From contig JAQFVV010006305.1 in NCBI GenBank assembly GCA_028023455.1, forward strand, positions 115,001 to 179,000: DNA of 64,000 nt. Direction: 5' to 3'. This stretch comes from Epiperipatus broadwayi (Eukaryota; Onychophora; Udeonychophora; Euonychophora; Peripatidae). Below are positions 47,500 to 62,205 of this stretch, one piece after another; positions within the stretch are counted from its first letter, which is position 1, and each line of letters opens with the position of its first letter. The notes beneath the pieces were generated by a model. That model saw nothing but the letters and a program-made list of their open reading frames with translations. It was not told the DNA's origin and did not search any database. A program made the position numbers and the translations under genes.

Positions 47500-48895
47500 T
47501 GTATAAACACGGGTGCCAGCTATCTATTCAAGAATGAATAAATAACGCACTTTGAACAATGGCCACTAACTCAACGCCTAAGTTTTACCCATAGACTAGC
47601 TCAGCTACTTGTAATCACTAACAGATTATACATAATTAGTGGTGAAAAGAATTGTAAGAGAGAGATTGGTAAAAAAGTTAATAAAAAGAATTGACCGACA
47701 AATAGAGTTTAAGTTTTAAGACAATTTATTAACTAACATTAATTTACTAAATTTAAACATCTTTATAATTTTTTTAACTAATATAACACATGCACATTTT
47801 AAATTAACACACTATAATATATATTTTATGAAAAACATAAATAATGTTTGATGTTTATAAAATCATATAGCATTCACAAACACGCACATCAATAGTTCAT
47901 TTTATGCATGATTATAGAGTTCAAATTACTTGTCTCTGGAGGCTTTACGAATTAATGCAATGCAATGGCTATTATAGAAATAAGAATATGAAATATTATT
48001 ACCTAGGATTTTTAATGTAGATGTAGAACTTCGTTTTATTTGGCTACTGCTTTAGGTGAGAATATTTCCAGCCGGCTGGGACATTTTCTTGAGGAGTTTT
48101 ATTATTCTTCATGATTATTATTTCTGGAGACAGTTGAATATTTGATGGAGGATTTCTAATCTGTTACGCAGACATTATTTCATGGGCAGATATTGCTGAT
48201 CTTATTTGACTAAGGCTGGAGAAAGATGTGTGTTCCCAAAAGCTGCTCAGCACTGCATTTTGTTTCTGGATACAATTAACTCAACTGATTGTCCTCTCTT
48301 GACTTAACTGACTCAATTAGATTGTCCGATAAAAAAAAAGGTCTATTTATACCTGCGATGTGTTGTCCTTGTAATATACTCCGGCAATATCTGTTGTCAA
48401 AATTCCATTGATAATCCTTTGACAACGTGTTTTGGAAGATTGCTTAATTAGTAATAGCCATGCAGACATGTTGCTTTATATTTTTAACTAATAGCCATCG
48501 CCGTGTTTTTTAATGATAATCTTTTATTTCATTTTAATATTTATTACGCATTTTTTTACAATCGCACATATATACGCACATATATAATTAGTTTTAAGAT
48601 TACTTTTTCTTTAATTCGAATGAAAAGAGATTTGTATTTTTAAAACTTTAAATTATATTTCGATTAATAATAATAAACCCTACTTCCTTTTATAAAGCTT
48701 TTAGTTTAACTTTTCTAACCAAAACTCCCCCTCCCCCCTTTTAATCAATTATTTTCTAACTTTTATTTCAAAAACTAATGATAGAAAACTATTAAACTTT
48801 TAAATATGTTTTCTTTTATGAAAGGTTATTTTAATAATTTTTTTAGATAAATTATCATGTGCCAATATTCAATATTGGTACAATATATATATATT
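47500..48895 (-). mobile_element. Worn LTR-like segment related to E2/E3
   Basis: Short landmarks occur in the same order as in the plus-strand reading of the E2/E3 LTRs: CGGGTGCCAG near 47508, an AT-rich block with AACAATTTATTAAC-like words, a (CACG)-rich patch at 47878-47890, TTACCTAGGATTT at 47999-48011 (E2 has the same word at 22476 and 27085), and a TA run at the right edge (48881-48896). Identity between landmarks is low, so this is tentative. Confidence 0.35.
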
Positions 48896-48896
48896 A

Positions 48897-50271
48897 AATC
48901 TGATCTATATTGTTCACAAATGTAAACCACATGAAGCCAGCCCATTCATATTTAAATCAATAATCTTCAATCTATTGTCAATACAAAAAGCAGGGTTTCA
49001 CTTTAGAGAATAAAGTTGACAATTGGAGTCATTGAAATTTTTTAATTTCAAGAAGTTTAAGTAAACTCCATTATATATTTCCAGCCTTGGATAAAAGATT
49101 TATTATCTAAATAATAATGAGTAGCAATAGGGTTTGAAAGTTTTAAAATGACTATTTATTAGTCTGCTTTCAAAACAGATTAGCTTGTTGGAATTCATTT
49201 AACTTCTTGGAATTAAAAAAAAGTTCAATCTGTTACAGTCCAAGTGCAAACTTTATTGACTATATCAACATCTTAGATCAAAGTGAATGATGGGAGCCAC
49301 TTTTTACTTTTAATGATTGGCTTGACAATGGACTGAAGATTTTTGATGTAGAAAAAATATTTATTGCTTTCATATGATTTATATTAATAAATCAACTAGT
49401 TTTGAACATCAGATTATTTATCTAAATAATAATGAATAACAGTGAAGTTTGAATGTTTTACCAAAGACTATTTATAAATATGATCTACTTCCATATAACA
49501 CTGACTAATGCTATAGTAATATAATCAAAATAGAATATAAATATAGTAATAAAAAAATTACAACATATTAAAGCATATTTAAAATTTTTCTTTTCAAAAA
49601 CTTTTTTGACAAAAAAAAAATACTAATGAATATTAAAAACAGGGAATCAATCTATTATCTGTAGAGATGATAATCTGGACCAACTGATGATTACTGATTT
49701 AGCATGAAATATGTATATTGGTGATTATTTATCTTTTCAACATATATGTGTTCAAGTGTATCAGTGATGTGAGATAGAGTGGAGAGTGGTGGGTTGTGTG
49801 AGAGTCTGTGCTCATATACCCTATATACTATCTATTTAGGATAAAAACTACAATTTGATTTGCAAGTGTCAAACTTCTACCACTCACAACTTTGTTATAA
49901 TTCACTTTAAACAAATACATTAATGATTATTACTAATCATTTATTAATTTAGAGATATCATTTAATGTATAATTTTTTTTAAATTTTTAATCAGAATACA
50001 AAATGCAGTCATAGTGAAAAATTTGTCATCTGATTTTTATGGTGGTGGATGGTTGCAATAAAGTAAAGTAAAGATGTGGATTGTACTAATAAAAAAAACC
50101 AAAGACAAAAAATATCTATGCACTCTAATGATTATTCACTCTTTTTCAAAATATAAGTGAATAAAAATTACTCCTTATTTTGCATGGCAGTTATATAATA
50201 GAAAATACTTAGTTAATGGGCATGGAGATTGGAATATTGATAACTAAACATCGCATGCTAGCACATAACTG
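48897..50271. other. AT-rich DNA with dispersed repeat copy 2
   Basis: 49661-49790 is the second copy of the repeat at 47171-47300. No gene is seen. Confidence 0.5.
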
Positions 50272-50297
50272 TTATTAAACAGGCAAAACTCTCTATA
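50272..50297. repeat. Lone end of the 52.8-kb TIR element
   Basis: AACAGGCAAAACTCTCTATA matches the left terminus of the element at 52816, then breaks off into the microsatellite. Confidence 0.7.
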
Positions 50298-50322
50298 CGA
50301 TCGATCGATCGATCGATCGATC

Positions 50323-50356
<34 letters not shown>

Positions 50357-50426
50357 TAGACAGACAGACAGACATTAAGACAGACAAACAAACAAAAGAA
50401 ATAAAGAAAAGAAAGAAAGTAAAGAC

Positions 50427-50517
<91 letters not shown>

Positions 50518-50520
50518 AAA

Positions 50521-50554
<34 letters not shown>
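50298..50554. repeat. Compound tetranucleotide repeat
   Basis: (CGAT)n, then (CAGA)n, then an imperfect A/G stretch, then a long (TAGA)n of about 25 units with few interruptions. The minus-strand frame through it (repeated S, I, Y, L) is an artefact. Confidence 0.95.
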
Positions 50555-50555
<1 letters not shown>

Positions 50556-52815
50556 CTCCAACATTAGTTTATTAAGTAATAAAATACTCTCAATCCAAAG
50601 CACAAGATAAAACTTTTTAAGAGAAAAGATTAATCCATCTCACTTTTATCTCAATTCATCTATAGAGGCAAGTCTGAAGTATTTTGGAAAGAAAGTGTGA
50701 AGACCTTAAATCAGTCATATTTGTTTAACTATATTTTAAATTTCTTTATATTATTTTGGCACTTGCAAAATGTTTCAATAATATTGATCATCATTTTAAA
50801 ATTATTTTATCAAAAACATTTATTCAAGGTACATTTTTAAAAAATCTAAAGCAATTCAATTTTTGTGCCATCTAAAACATTTCAATTTGAAAATGACATT
50901 GTTACTTTGCATTAATGCTAATAAATTCCTATCAAGAATTTATGAAATAACTTAAGCTGCCTGAAAAAATGTTTGGTTAAAAAACATTGTAATGTTAAAT
51001 AAATATTTTAAAAGATTTGAATAACCAAATAAAAAATAAAAAAGTGATAGTTATGTTTACTTTAGCCTATTAGTATCATATAAAATAATTATCTGGCTAT
51101 TTGCATGGAAACTCTCTGAGATCAAGTAGCAAGTTGAGTGCTATAGTTTCATTCAATTGAACAAACTGAATTTTTTCTTTTATTTCATTCAGCTCAGAAT
51201 CAATCCCGTAACAATGTTGAATCTGCCATTCTTATCATTGTGGATAAAAAAAAAAGACTTAGAATGCTACTTATTATATTTTATATTTAAAGCTTGTCTT
51301 ATATGTATTTTTTTTAAATAATAATAATAAAAGCTTATGTAATCTAAATTCTATTTTAAAAAATGAAATAGAAGCAATCTTACTAACATATATGTTTTAT
51401 AGTTCCATGCTATATGTATTCTTAGAATTAAAACAAAGTCATGAAGTAATGCAATAATAGATGATTCACAGTGAAATGATTATTATTTTTTTTTTGGAAA
51501 TCAGCAAATAAGATAAAGACTAGAAAAGAAAAAGAATATGAATAGAGTCCTAATAATTATTGCAAAAAATATAATAGTGGATGACATTATACAAAGATAA
51601 CTGAAATGATCTAGCCATATATAAAGGTACCAAATAAAGAAAAGATCATTGAGCAACTGATGCTGCAATATTAAAATAAAATATAAAATAAACACCAAAG
51701 ACACTATTGGTTGAGATAGTGGAAAATGTTATATAAAGGATATACTATTTATCATAGTTTATTAGAATGAATGATTCAAAATCACAACAAAGTGCACAAA
51801 TAAAATTTCAGTTCAGTCTAACTAAAGCTGTTAAATGCTTCATATGATATGATGATGCTTAGTGAGCTCCCAAGTAATTAACCGAGTAATTACTTTTATT
51901 TATTAATTATCAATAATTATCAATAAAGCAAGTCATATATACAGTGATATTACTTTTATAAGCTTGTATTACGTTTTTATTTCTTAAATATGGTATGGGT
52001 TTCTATTTTTTAATTGGATGCAAAAAAGCTCTAAATTCGAGAAATTGTTTCAGCATCAAAGGCTTGTAATAGAATGTTTGGTTAACTGATTTAATTTGTT
52101 TTCAAATGTAAAAAAAAGCATTTTTAAAAAAGAAAAAATATGCTATCATAGAATAACAAAATGCAATTTTAGTCTATTGATATTTGTGGCATAAATGTAG
52201 AAAAAAAGAACTTAAAAATTGGTTGGAACCATAGCAATAAAAAGATGGTAATCAATATTCAAAATGTTTTTTAATTGAAAAAGATTTCATTTGAAATTAA
52301 ATAATTAAGCAAAAGCTTTGCAATTGATATTTGCTATAAAATATTGTGGAAAATATAATGAATTTTAATGACTAATGATAATATATACAGTATATTAAAA
52401 AGGATTACCACAAGTATACATAGTAATAATCTATTATAATAAAAAAATAAATGGATAGATGAACAAAAAATAATGTAGTTGTTTTTATATAAAGTATAAT
52501 AATATAAGAAAAATAAAAGACTAAGTTAGATTTTTTAGATATATTTTATAATTTAGCTATTTGTTTATATCTAATTAAACTCCTTATTAGCAAAATTAAA
52601 TAATTATCAAACTCTAAAACTTTTAATTCTATTTGAGAATAGATCCAGTGGAAATGATAAATAGAATCACATTGAAATAAAAATGTTTCTAATAAATAAA
52701 AAAATAAGAAATCCATTGGTTAATTATTGTGACTATCCAAACCTTTATAATACTGCTTAAACCACTAAACATCACATGGATTACCATTTCTTATGCTTGT
52801 TCAAGCTGTTAAAAC
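50555..52815. other. AT-rich DNA, nothing recognised
   Basis: No coding or repeat support. Confidence 0.5.
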
Positions 52816-53260
52816 AGGCAAAACTCTCTATATAGTAGTGCCACTCAGTGCAAGCCAGAGTAATCAATGGATGCAATAAGGTTTGTGCACAAAATTTCTA
52901 TCTAGTGCATATTCATTCATCCAATATCACCAAAATGTATGGGTGCTGAACTGAGTTCAGACCTGTGTGACTATATAAGCTAAATGAGGTTGGAATGAAA
53001 ATGTGTTTTTAATTTTAGACTCATAGTTTTGTAGTTAAGTAGAGATAAAAGGTGACTGATGGAAGGTTGCATTAAATCCTAAGATCTCGGTGTAGTACTC
53101 TCAGATCCAAGGCTCCTCACTAATGAAAGCCACAAGCTAGAAACTAGTCTGGGAATATTGGATAAGTAGGCACTAGATGGGGATTTTATGCACAAGCCTT
53201 ACTGCATCCATTGATTACTCTGGTTTGTACTGAGTGACACTACTGTGTGGAGTTTTGCCT
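52816..53260. mobile_element. 445-bp element with about 92-bp terminal inverted repeats
   Basis: 52816-52908 is the reverse complement of about 53168-53260 at most positions, starting AGGCAAAACTC and including GAGTAATCAATGGATGCA. The middle, about 260 bases, encodes nothing recognisable. No clear target duplication is visible. Long-TIR MITE or foldback element. Confidence 0.85.
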
Positions 53261-56049
53261 ACATTAATTCTTTTTGAGCATCTTTTTATCTCTCAGTACT
53301 TTGCCTGAAACTCAATCATAAATAGTTGGTGACATGCAGTAGATTCCAAAGAGAATACTAGTGAAAATTAACTCTAATCTACACCTTTAAAAATTAAGGA
53401 AAGTATTAAAAAAACAGTAGTAGAGGTGTGGTTAAATAGCTACCCTTTACAATTTTTGTGTTGTCAAATGTATATTCTAATCTCTAAATAAAAAATCTTA
53501 ATATTTTATTGATCAGGAGTTTATAAAAAATTTAACGTTCAAAGTGACAGACCTAAACCACAATTCATAAACCTTGAACTTCAGAGTCTATTATTCTATC
53601 ATTGCATCAAACCACTTCCGACATTTTAATCTCGTGAAAGATTACATAGTTGGCAATATAGAGCCTTCAGCGTTTGAGATTCATGGCTAGATGAGTTTAT
53701 TAAACTTATAAAATATCAGACTATTATTATTGCCTGTGGTGATTTATTATATTACAAACTATTGTCCAAAATTTGCCGTCACCTATATTTATGAATTAAA
53801 GATTAAATAATCATGTGGGATTGGGGAAGTTTAAAATAATTGTTTAAGGTTTGTGAGCTAAAATTTTGCCTTCTTGACATGTTTTGTATTCAGTAAGTCA
53901 GACATCTAGCTATTTATTTTATAAATTTTTGTAATTTATTTATTGAAATGTGTCATCAAGTAAAAAAAAAAACCCTATGATTTCAGTATTTAGATAATCA
54001 TGATTATCTTCGATATTTAACCTATTTAGGTGATAGTTAAATTAGTTTAATATTTATAATTTCATGTCTAGAGTTAATATTCTTTGTAATTAAATAACGT
54101 TTTATTAATGACTGTCTTCTATATAAATGTAAAAATTAGATTTAAATTTTTAAATCACGTCTTTCAAAATCTAGTTTTATATATAGAGAGAAATTACTTA
54201 CCGTCATAAATAATTTTACAAAATCTACAACCCATTCCAAAATCATCTGCGAGATATTTATTTTAGCCTAACAAATTTTCCAACGCTTTCTGAAAATTAT
54301 CGGCACGAGCTAGTCTCTCTTTTTTTTTTTTAGATATTATTTTGTCATACATATAAAATAAACTAACAAAGATTTAAAAATTAGATTATAAGTGTAAATA
54401 TGCCTATACATTTGTTTTGTGTATTGCTTGCATATGAGTTTATATGTTTTAATTTTTAAAAAAAATGTTTCGGATTTTTTATAATTTAATTTTTGTTTTA
54501 TTTTAACTAACAATGTTTGTCTATTTAATTAGTGCAGATATGTACATACAAGAATAATTTTTAATTTATTTTATTGATTGTATAAATATAGTGCTACATA
54601 ATATTTTAATCATATTTAATAATTCGTAATGAAGTATATTTAGGACAGCTGATGTGGATTAAATATAATAAATATAATTTAAAGTTAATCTGATTAAAAA
54701 ATAACAACCATTCAAAATTTCACTTTCAAATACCTTTAATCAGATATTAATCTTTCTCATATTCAGTATTATAAATTTATCTAAGTCATATATAAATCAT
54801 CAATATCTATTTAATCAAATCGTTTATGTGAGTGACTGCTTCCTATTGCAAGTTATTTCTATAAACTTCTATATGTTTCATGCGGTTAATTTGGTTAAAC
54901 ATTTCATCAATGTTAGTTATTGTTTATTCAGATATTGTGTATTATTGAGCATTTTATTGTAATATCACTTTTAAGTTAAAAATAATATAATCTCTATTTT
55001 ACACATAGTAATTTAAATTGTCACTTCATTCAAAACATCTTATTTCTACCATCCTGCAAAAAAAAGAATTATTATGTGAAGCAAATTGTCTCCAAGTGGA
55101 AACCAGACTTCATTTTAATAAACTTCTACTAAACGACAACAATTATGACAACATACAATGAAGTTGTTAATGTAAACTGTGATGGTAGAGTTGAGAATAA
55201 CTAAAATTAAAACTGATAATCTTACATTCTCAAAATAAAAAATTAATATCATGGATGTTAGAAGATATGAATCTTTTCAATAATTTTGTATATTTTCTAT
55301 AGAGAGATTTCTACATTTAGGAAACACAAAAATTATTTCAACTTAACATTGAGACTATATCAAAATCAAAAATGGAGATTATCTACAAACTAACTGTTCA
55401 ATCCAATGTTGATGTTATCATGTCTTCTTCAATTCCTGGATTAAGTTTATTCTTGATAAAATGCTTCCTAAATGTAGTATGGCTTACTACTGTTTTAAAC
55501 TATCTTGTAAATCAGACAACTTTTTATTGAATAAAATTCAAATGTTATTTCAATCATTATAAGATGTAATATGTTGGACTATTTCCATCATTTATGAGTG
55601 AATATTGAATGTATAGAAAATTTTAAACTATATTTAAACTTTTCAAATACAAACAACTTGTTAGTAATAACACACAAATAGACAATACAGGTTAGTAATT
55701 ACACAACGTTTCGAATAGTATTATTTCAATCATTATTTGGATAAATCATTTTTATGTATGCAATATTTTACAAATTTTCCAATACAAACTGGTCCTACTC
55801 TCCTCTACAGATTTTCCTGCAAGTGTGTTTACAGTAGATTTTAATGCTTATAATTATGCTTATAATAGCCTTTGGGGATATAAAAACAAAAATTAAATAG
55901 ATTGTAATCTTTTAGAATAGATGGATTTAAATAATATACATTCTTATGATACTAAATAAGGATGAATATCACATTCAGTAAAATGGGCAACAGACAATCT
56001 CTTATTTATATTTTGTTCCAACAAAAAAATGATTTACCATTAATTACTG
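53261..56049. other. AT-rich DNA, nothing recognised
   Basis: No supportable gene, RNA or transposon on either strand. Confidence 0.45.
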
Positions 56050-57840
56050 ATCACCTTTAGAATTACCATTTTTTTATTTAAAAGTTATGAAATGGAATTT
56101 ACAGAAAGCTAAATAAAGTTGAAATACTGACTATATTGAATGGAATATTAATAGAATTTAATTCCCTCTTACTATGATAGTTAATTCATGTTTCCAAAAG
56201 ATTCATCTCTCAAGTTGGAATAAAGTCAGCAGTGTTCTTTTCAATCAATATTTGTCTATCAAAAATCTGAAACTAAGTGACAAATTTATTAAATCACTGG
56301 ATAATATTACAAAACAAAAATGGAAACTATGCAAGAACAATAACTTCATAATATCTAGCCAAAAATTCTGGTCACTTACTAACTGTAAAAGTACTTTTAA
56401 AAGATCTATTAGTGTTGCAGTTAATGAAATTATCAATTTTACATACAAGACTTCTAAACCCATATTTGACAATAAGAAAAAGCATGATATACAGTAGAAC
56501 TGCAAGCTTCTCTTTTATAATGTTCCATTAATGTCTGACAAAATCAATAGATATTCATAAACATGAATTTACCCTCAATTGTGGTAAAATAGGAAAAGTT
56601 CCAGGAGTGGATGTCATATTTCTAGAGTTTTTTTGAAAAAAAATAACCAAAATATAATACTCATTCAGAAACTATTCTAAAATTTCAGTATAAAATCAAA
56701 ACAGACACTGTTCTAAAATTTTAGTATAAAATCAAAACTATAATAGTCTTAAAACCTAATAAATCCATTATTAATCCAAAAGATTATTGTCCAATATCAT
56801 TATTATGTGTTTCTCACAATTTTTTTGGAAGAATCAAATTTACCATTAATAGTGCAAACTGAATTTAGGCCAGAAAAGAACTACTGTGAAAAAGTTTTAT
56901 CTTTAACAGCTCACATTGTCAAAAGCTTCAAAATAAATTAAAAACTGGTGTTACTTTATTAATGTAACTTCAGTTTGTGATTCTGTTTGAGAAAAAAATA
57001 TTCTCCAATAAAAAAAATCCAAGTGACACTAAAAGATTGATTGATGATGTGCATACAAAATTTTAAGAACAATCTATCAAAGGATTCAATCCTCTCATCT
57101 ATTTTATGAAATATATTCAACGATCTTCCAGATAACAAAAATTCATCAATGCTGATAATATTGCTTTGTCTTTACAAAATAATTTTTTCTATCTAAATAA
57201 GGATATAAAAAAATTGGAAATCTTTTTCAAAGATTAGGATCTTATTTTTAATCCAACAAAAGCACTATGCTTAACTTCAATCTAACAATAGAAACATGTT
57301 AGCATCTGAATATAACCTTTTGCAATAACAGACAAATATTATATACCTTATGCTATTTGATTAACCTGGAATCTTGTCTACTTTATTTCCTCACTTAGAT
57401 CTAAAACAATTTATAAAAAAATCTTGGAAAGCTGGCTCCCTCTACTTGGCTTTGTGATGCAAGTATTTTACAAACAACTTTCTTAGCATTAGCTCCTAGT
57501 GATAAACACTTTGACCATGTTTAGAGAAAAATTACCCATATTAAACTTCTGGATACTTGAATATTATTATGAGTATGATTACTAGTATACTGAAGTTATC
57601 CCTTCACAATGAATTCTTATTTTTTCACATACTTCTTCACTAGATATCAAAAGATGCCTCACTGAAAATGTACTAAAATCTGTTAAGCAGATTTGAGATG
57701 TCAAGAACTAAGAGCTTCACCATCTAAAACTCAAACCAAATTCCTATTCTACCACCAAAGAATTATATTAAAAAATATATTTATATGTTTGAAATAAATT
57801 TCTTTTATCAGATATTACAATAAAGCTGGTTGAAATCTCA
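56050..57840 (+). pseudogene. Decayed LINE reverse transcriptase, second family
   Basis: Across shifting frames the reverse transcriptase blocks appear in order: GKVPGVDVIFLE (56592; usual GKAPGxDGI), QTEFRPEKNYCEKVLSLTAH (56857), DLPD near 57123, then ADNIALSLQNN (57154; usual YADDIAL) and LIFNPTKA (57240). The second catalytic aspartate is replaced by asparagine. The frame at 56174-56497 is the longest open piece and precedes the catalytic core. Block wording differs from the LINE in the nest, so it is another family. Many stops and indels show it is old. Confidence 0.75.
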
Positions 57841-60839
57841 ATAGCAGATTGATAATAGTCCATGTTATTGTATTTATTATTAATATGAACATGCACAAAT
57901 CATAAATCACAGTGGCAAAATTGAATAACTTTTCTAGTGAATCTATTTGCTGGTTGAAAATTCTAGATTCTTTATAGTATTTTGTTAATAGTTAAGCTGA
58001 CTAAAAAATCTATACACTGAATAAATAAGTATATATTAAAGTTTGTTGATCCATGTAAGAATTTGGTCACATAAGTGTGGGAGTGATAGAGACTTACACT
58101 TAGCTAAAGAAACTATTCAAGTAGAAATTTAAATCTTAGATGAAAGCTTTGTTATTTTTTACTTTAATAAACTTTAAATGTTAGTTTACAGAATTTAACA
58201 GCAGCTTTTAACATCAGCTAGTCTATTTGCTATTATACTCTGAATATAGATATAAAGATTTTTACTGATGATGCAAGATATTATCACACTTTTGGTTAAT
58301 ATGCACATGTATATATTGTAACATTAGTGAGAGATATATAATAAAAACTACATATCCCTGCATTACATGTTACATAATTTTTTTTTAAGTATATGATTAA
58401 ATTTATTTGAAAGAAATAATTATTTCAGAAGTAGATTTTTAAAATACAATTTTATAAAATAAAATAAAAAAGATTGCGTTATATTTTCTTTTAAAAGAGA
58501 ATGGGATAGGAAATCGTATAAAAACTCTCTCCTTTTTAAATAAAGCTCTCTTTGTTTTATAAAATAAAAATAAGTTAGGGGAATGAATGTATAAAATAAA
58601 TTTTATTAGAAATCAAAAATAATAAGATTAATTAATTAATTTGGAATGCTGGTAAAATTACTGATTGAATTAATTAAAAGAAAAACATGTAAACTATCTC
58701 ATAAAAGCAATAGTAAATTAATCTAAGAAAAGATTAGATTAAAGCAAATGTAAAAATCAATTAAAATAAAATGAAATGTAAAAATAAATTTAAAAAAAAA
58801 ACATATTCAAGTTATGATCAAAATTGAAAATAATGATAAGAAATTACCTCTATTTATTGTTATTTATTCTGGCATTCATTTTGTGATCAAATTATTCCCC
58901 TCTTGAGTCTGTAAGTTATTCCAGTCTTCATTTTGTGATTGATTCATTACATTATTCATTGCTCCAAATATTCAGAAATCTAAAGACAAATAGAACCATT
59001 CATTACTCTGCAGAAAATATTATTGCAGTAGCTGCAGATCTAGCAGTATGAATTGCTAGACTGATTTAGAAGTGTTCAACTTGGCTTCAGTCCCCAAAAG
59101 TCTTCCCCAAATCAACTGTTGCCATCTTAAACCCTCACTGGAAACTGATGCCAGTCATGAAATAGATGCAGTTGCTACTCTCTCTCTCCCATTGTCAAAT
59201 CACAGAATGGAAGACAAGCCCTGAAACCATGAATGGTGACCAAAACACCAACCAATTGGAAAGTAACACTGATTCAAAAAAACCAAATGAACTGTGTCAT
59301 CTCAACCTCATGAAAGCCTAGGTAAATACTTTTTCCATAATAATGGTCTATAGATACTTTATTTTGAAATGAAATGAACTTTAACAAAGGGCTAAGATAA
59401 AATGTAGCTTGATTAATCATTCATATTTATTTTTATATGTAAATTTCCATATTATTATGTTATATTACATATGTCTCTATGAATAAAAATGTTTGCTTAG
59501 TTAGTATTTTGGTCTATTCTCTCTTTTTTGTTACTGTGCCACCAATTATTTAAAGAAATAAATATTTATCTATGTATTAAGTAAACATGCTGAACTCTGG
59601 TTAAGTATATGAGCTAGTTTGGGATATTTCAAGTGTTGGATTTGTGTGCCTGTCATCCTTAGCATTCCAGCTATATAATATAGTTGGCTGGTGCCTGAGT
59701 TTGATTCTCAAAACAAATAAAATGCTTGGACTGGTAGGGTTTGAATCCAGCAGTCTGATCATGGTTATCATTGATGGTTATGCTATCATTGGTATTCTCC
59801 TCTCTGCTTGAAGAGCCAGTCTGATCAACCTAGTATTAATGATATAAAATAATAATTACCAAGAAGCTATGTATTGAGCTTAATAATAAGCTTATTAAAG
59901 TTTAGATATTAAACCTAGTTAATATAGTAATTTTGGGGGAACTGGCTCAATATATATATATCTTTTTATTAGAATAAAAAGATATATATACTGGCTCAAT
60001 ATATATATATCTTTTTATTAGATTTTATTTCAAAACCTAGCATATTCAATGCAGGATGAAATATTTAAAAGATGTGATAAGTTCAATAAATAATTTTTAG
60101 AATATGAAATAAATTTTAGTTATATAATGCAAGTAGGTTTTTATTTATTTATTTATTGGAGAAAAGCTCCTGACAATTGCAGTTTAAAAAACATTACTGA
60201 TGAAACTAAGTGTGAAACTATTTTAAGATTTACTGAAATTTATTAATGCTATGTTTTAGAGAATCCAAATGAAGAATGAAGAATTATGCAACAATAAGAT
60301 CAACATGCACTCAATCTTTTTATACAAATTATATTCTACTTCATAACTGTTATAGATATTAAAAACATACATTAAAGCCTGAAAGCTTAAAAAAATAGTA
60401 ATAAACATCTCTGTGATATATAATATTGTGATATATAATATTCTCTTGGTTGTTTTTCAACATTTGGAGAGAAATTCTGAGAAAATTTTTCAGGATATAC
60501 TTTTCCTGGTAATTGTATATTTATCATTAGATACAACATGCCACCCCACATACAGCAATTAATGTTAATTTGTAAAAATAGTGGGATTGAAGAGTTGCTG
60601 ATCACCATAGGTTTTGCGAATTTGAATAAAGAACCCTTAAAGAAGATAAAGAAAGCATACATTGAGGATACAAATAGCAACTATCCAGGGACATTATGAG
60701 AGAGAAGATCAGTAAAAGACCATATGTCTCCAGAAGAAAAAAAAGAAATTTATATAAAAGAAACATCAACTATAGTCTATAAAAAGGAGGAACCACATTA
60801 CAGGTCACCACACCCATATTATCCCATAATTAGTGTCAG
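57841..60839. other. No gene; small duplication
   Basis: 59942-59973 and 59991-60022 duplicate CTGGCTCAATATATATATAT and what follows, around a complementary stretch (59960-59990), so it can fold. A patch at 59600-59760 holds two B-box-like words (GAGTTTGATTCTC, GGGTTTGAATCC) but no matching A box. 58900-59340 has balanced composition with no frame. The last few hundred bases could be gag remnants of the Gypsy copy that follows. Confidence 0.4.
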
Positions 60840-61150
60840 TGGAGAATCTCCCAGTGATGGCTCTATTGGACACAGGAAATGAAGTCTCACTTGTGTCAAA
60901 GGAATCATATGCTACAATAAAAAAATATAAGCATTGTCTACCATGCTAGTATGGGCCACATAAATCACACTAAAAGTGGTAAAAAGTCCAAAATAGACAT
61001 GCATCAACTTTGGCTTAATATTAAGATGGGGACAATTGTAAACTGTACATTCCTGGTAATGGCAGGTTTTATCCAAAATGTAGTGTTAGTATCCGACTTC
61101 CTAGGTCACCACCAAGCCATCATGAATTATGAAGACCTTTACATTCCATA
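60840..61150 (+). pseudogene. Gypsy pol remnant: aspartic protease
   Basis: One frame reads ALLDTGNEVSLVS at 60859-60897, the retropepsin active site (family consensus A-LLDTGA-x-V). The open frame 60951-61151 continues with CTFLVMAGFIQNVVLVSDFL, the protease C-terminal strand and its I/V-LGxDFL-like ending. A stop and frame change lie between the two. Part of a 2.2-kb decayed Ty3/Gypsy pol. Confidence 0.75.
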
Positions 61151-61279
61151 AGGAAATACTCAGATTCTTTGATAGGGGTCCAGTTCACCACCACAGTTAG
61201 CTGCATCCAAGGGGCATTATACTCAGGTCCATAGAAAGTAAAATAAAGAAATGTCACTAAAGTTGAATATGATAAAGAG

Positions 61280-62150
61280 AAACTAGACAGGGTGCTCAGG
61301 GAACATATGAAGGCATTCTCAAAAGTACCAGGGATCATTAAGTGATATGTGCACTGGATCCAAGTCAAGGAAAAAATATATTTCCACATGAGGATATACC
61401 CTATTTTCTACCAGTCAAAAAGGAAGAAGACCAGCTAAAAGCTATGGTTGAAGGCAGTAAGAGAAGAGTTCATATCCATATAATAGTTCCAATCAAAAAA
61501 ATGGATCAATAAGAGTATGCTTGGATGCAAGGAAGCTTAATAGCATCATCATCCCAGAGAGAGAGACATACCTCCACCCATTCAAGAAATCTTTACATGG
61601 CTGGCCAACAAGAAATTTTTTATCACACTAGACCTAATGTCAAGCTATTGGCAAATTGTCTTAGAGCTATGGGATAAAAAATATACAGCTTTCAGATATG
61701 TAGGGTATACATGTTCAAACGGATGCCATTTGGCCTCGTTAACAATAGTGTAGGTTTGATATGAAGTTTAGATTAGGTTTTGTCAGAGGAAATTAAACAA
61801 CATATGGTGTACTGTGTAGATATGATTATTGCATCTACATGCCCAGAAGAACATTTGGCCTACCTGAAAAAATTCCTCCAAAAAATATGTAGACAAAAAC
61901 ATTATCATAAATGTTAGCAAAAGTTAATTTGCAGGCAATTAAGTCAACTTTCTTGGGCACTTGATAAATGGCAAGGGATCTCATCCCTACCTAGAAAAAA
62001 TAACATCCATCAAGAATTTCCCAACAACCAATCAGAAGCAAGTATGGTTCTTTATGGGTCTATGTAGTTTTATCTTAAGTTCTACAAAAATTTTGCACAA
62101 GATGCCTCATCTATACTAGAACTATCATAAAAGAACAGACAGTGGAAATG
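61280..62150 (+). pseudogene. Gypsy pol remnant: reverse transcriptase
   Basis: Recognisable blocks are IPPPIQEIF, KKFFITLDLMSSYWQIVLE (61611-61667), KYTAFRYVGYT, HMVYCVDMIIASTCPEEHLA (61801-61860), FLGHLING and ITSIKNFPT. The catalytic block, normally YVDD, reads CVDM, so the second aspartate is gone. Several frame changes and stops occur. The wording is that of Ty3/Gypsy elements. Confidence 0.78.
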
Positions 62151-62205
62151 GTCGGTAGAACATTGCCAGGATTTCAAAAAAAATAAGCAAATTTCTTACG
62201 GACTG

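Noticed and set aside
50244-50603. 119-codon minus-strand frame of repeated S, I, Y, L residues
   Set aside because: It is the translation of the compound tetranucleotide repeat.
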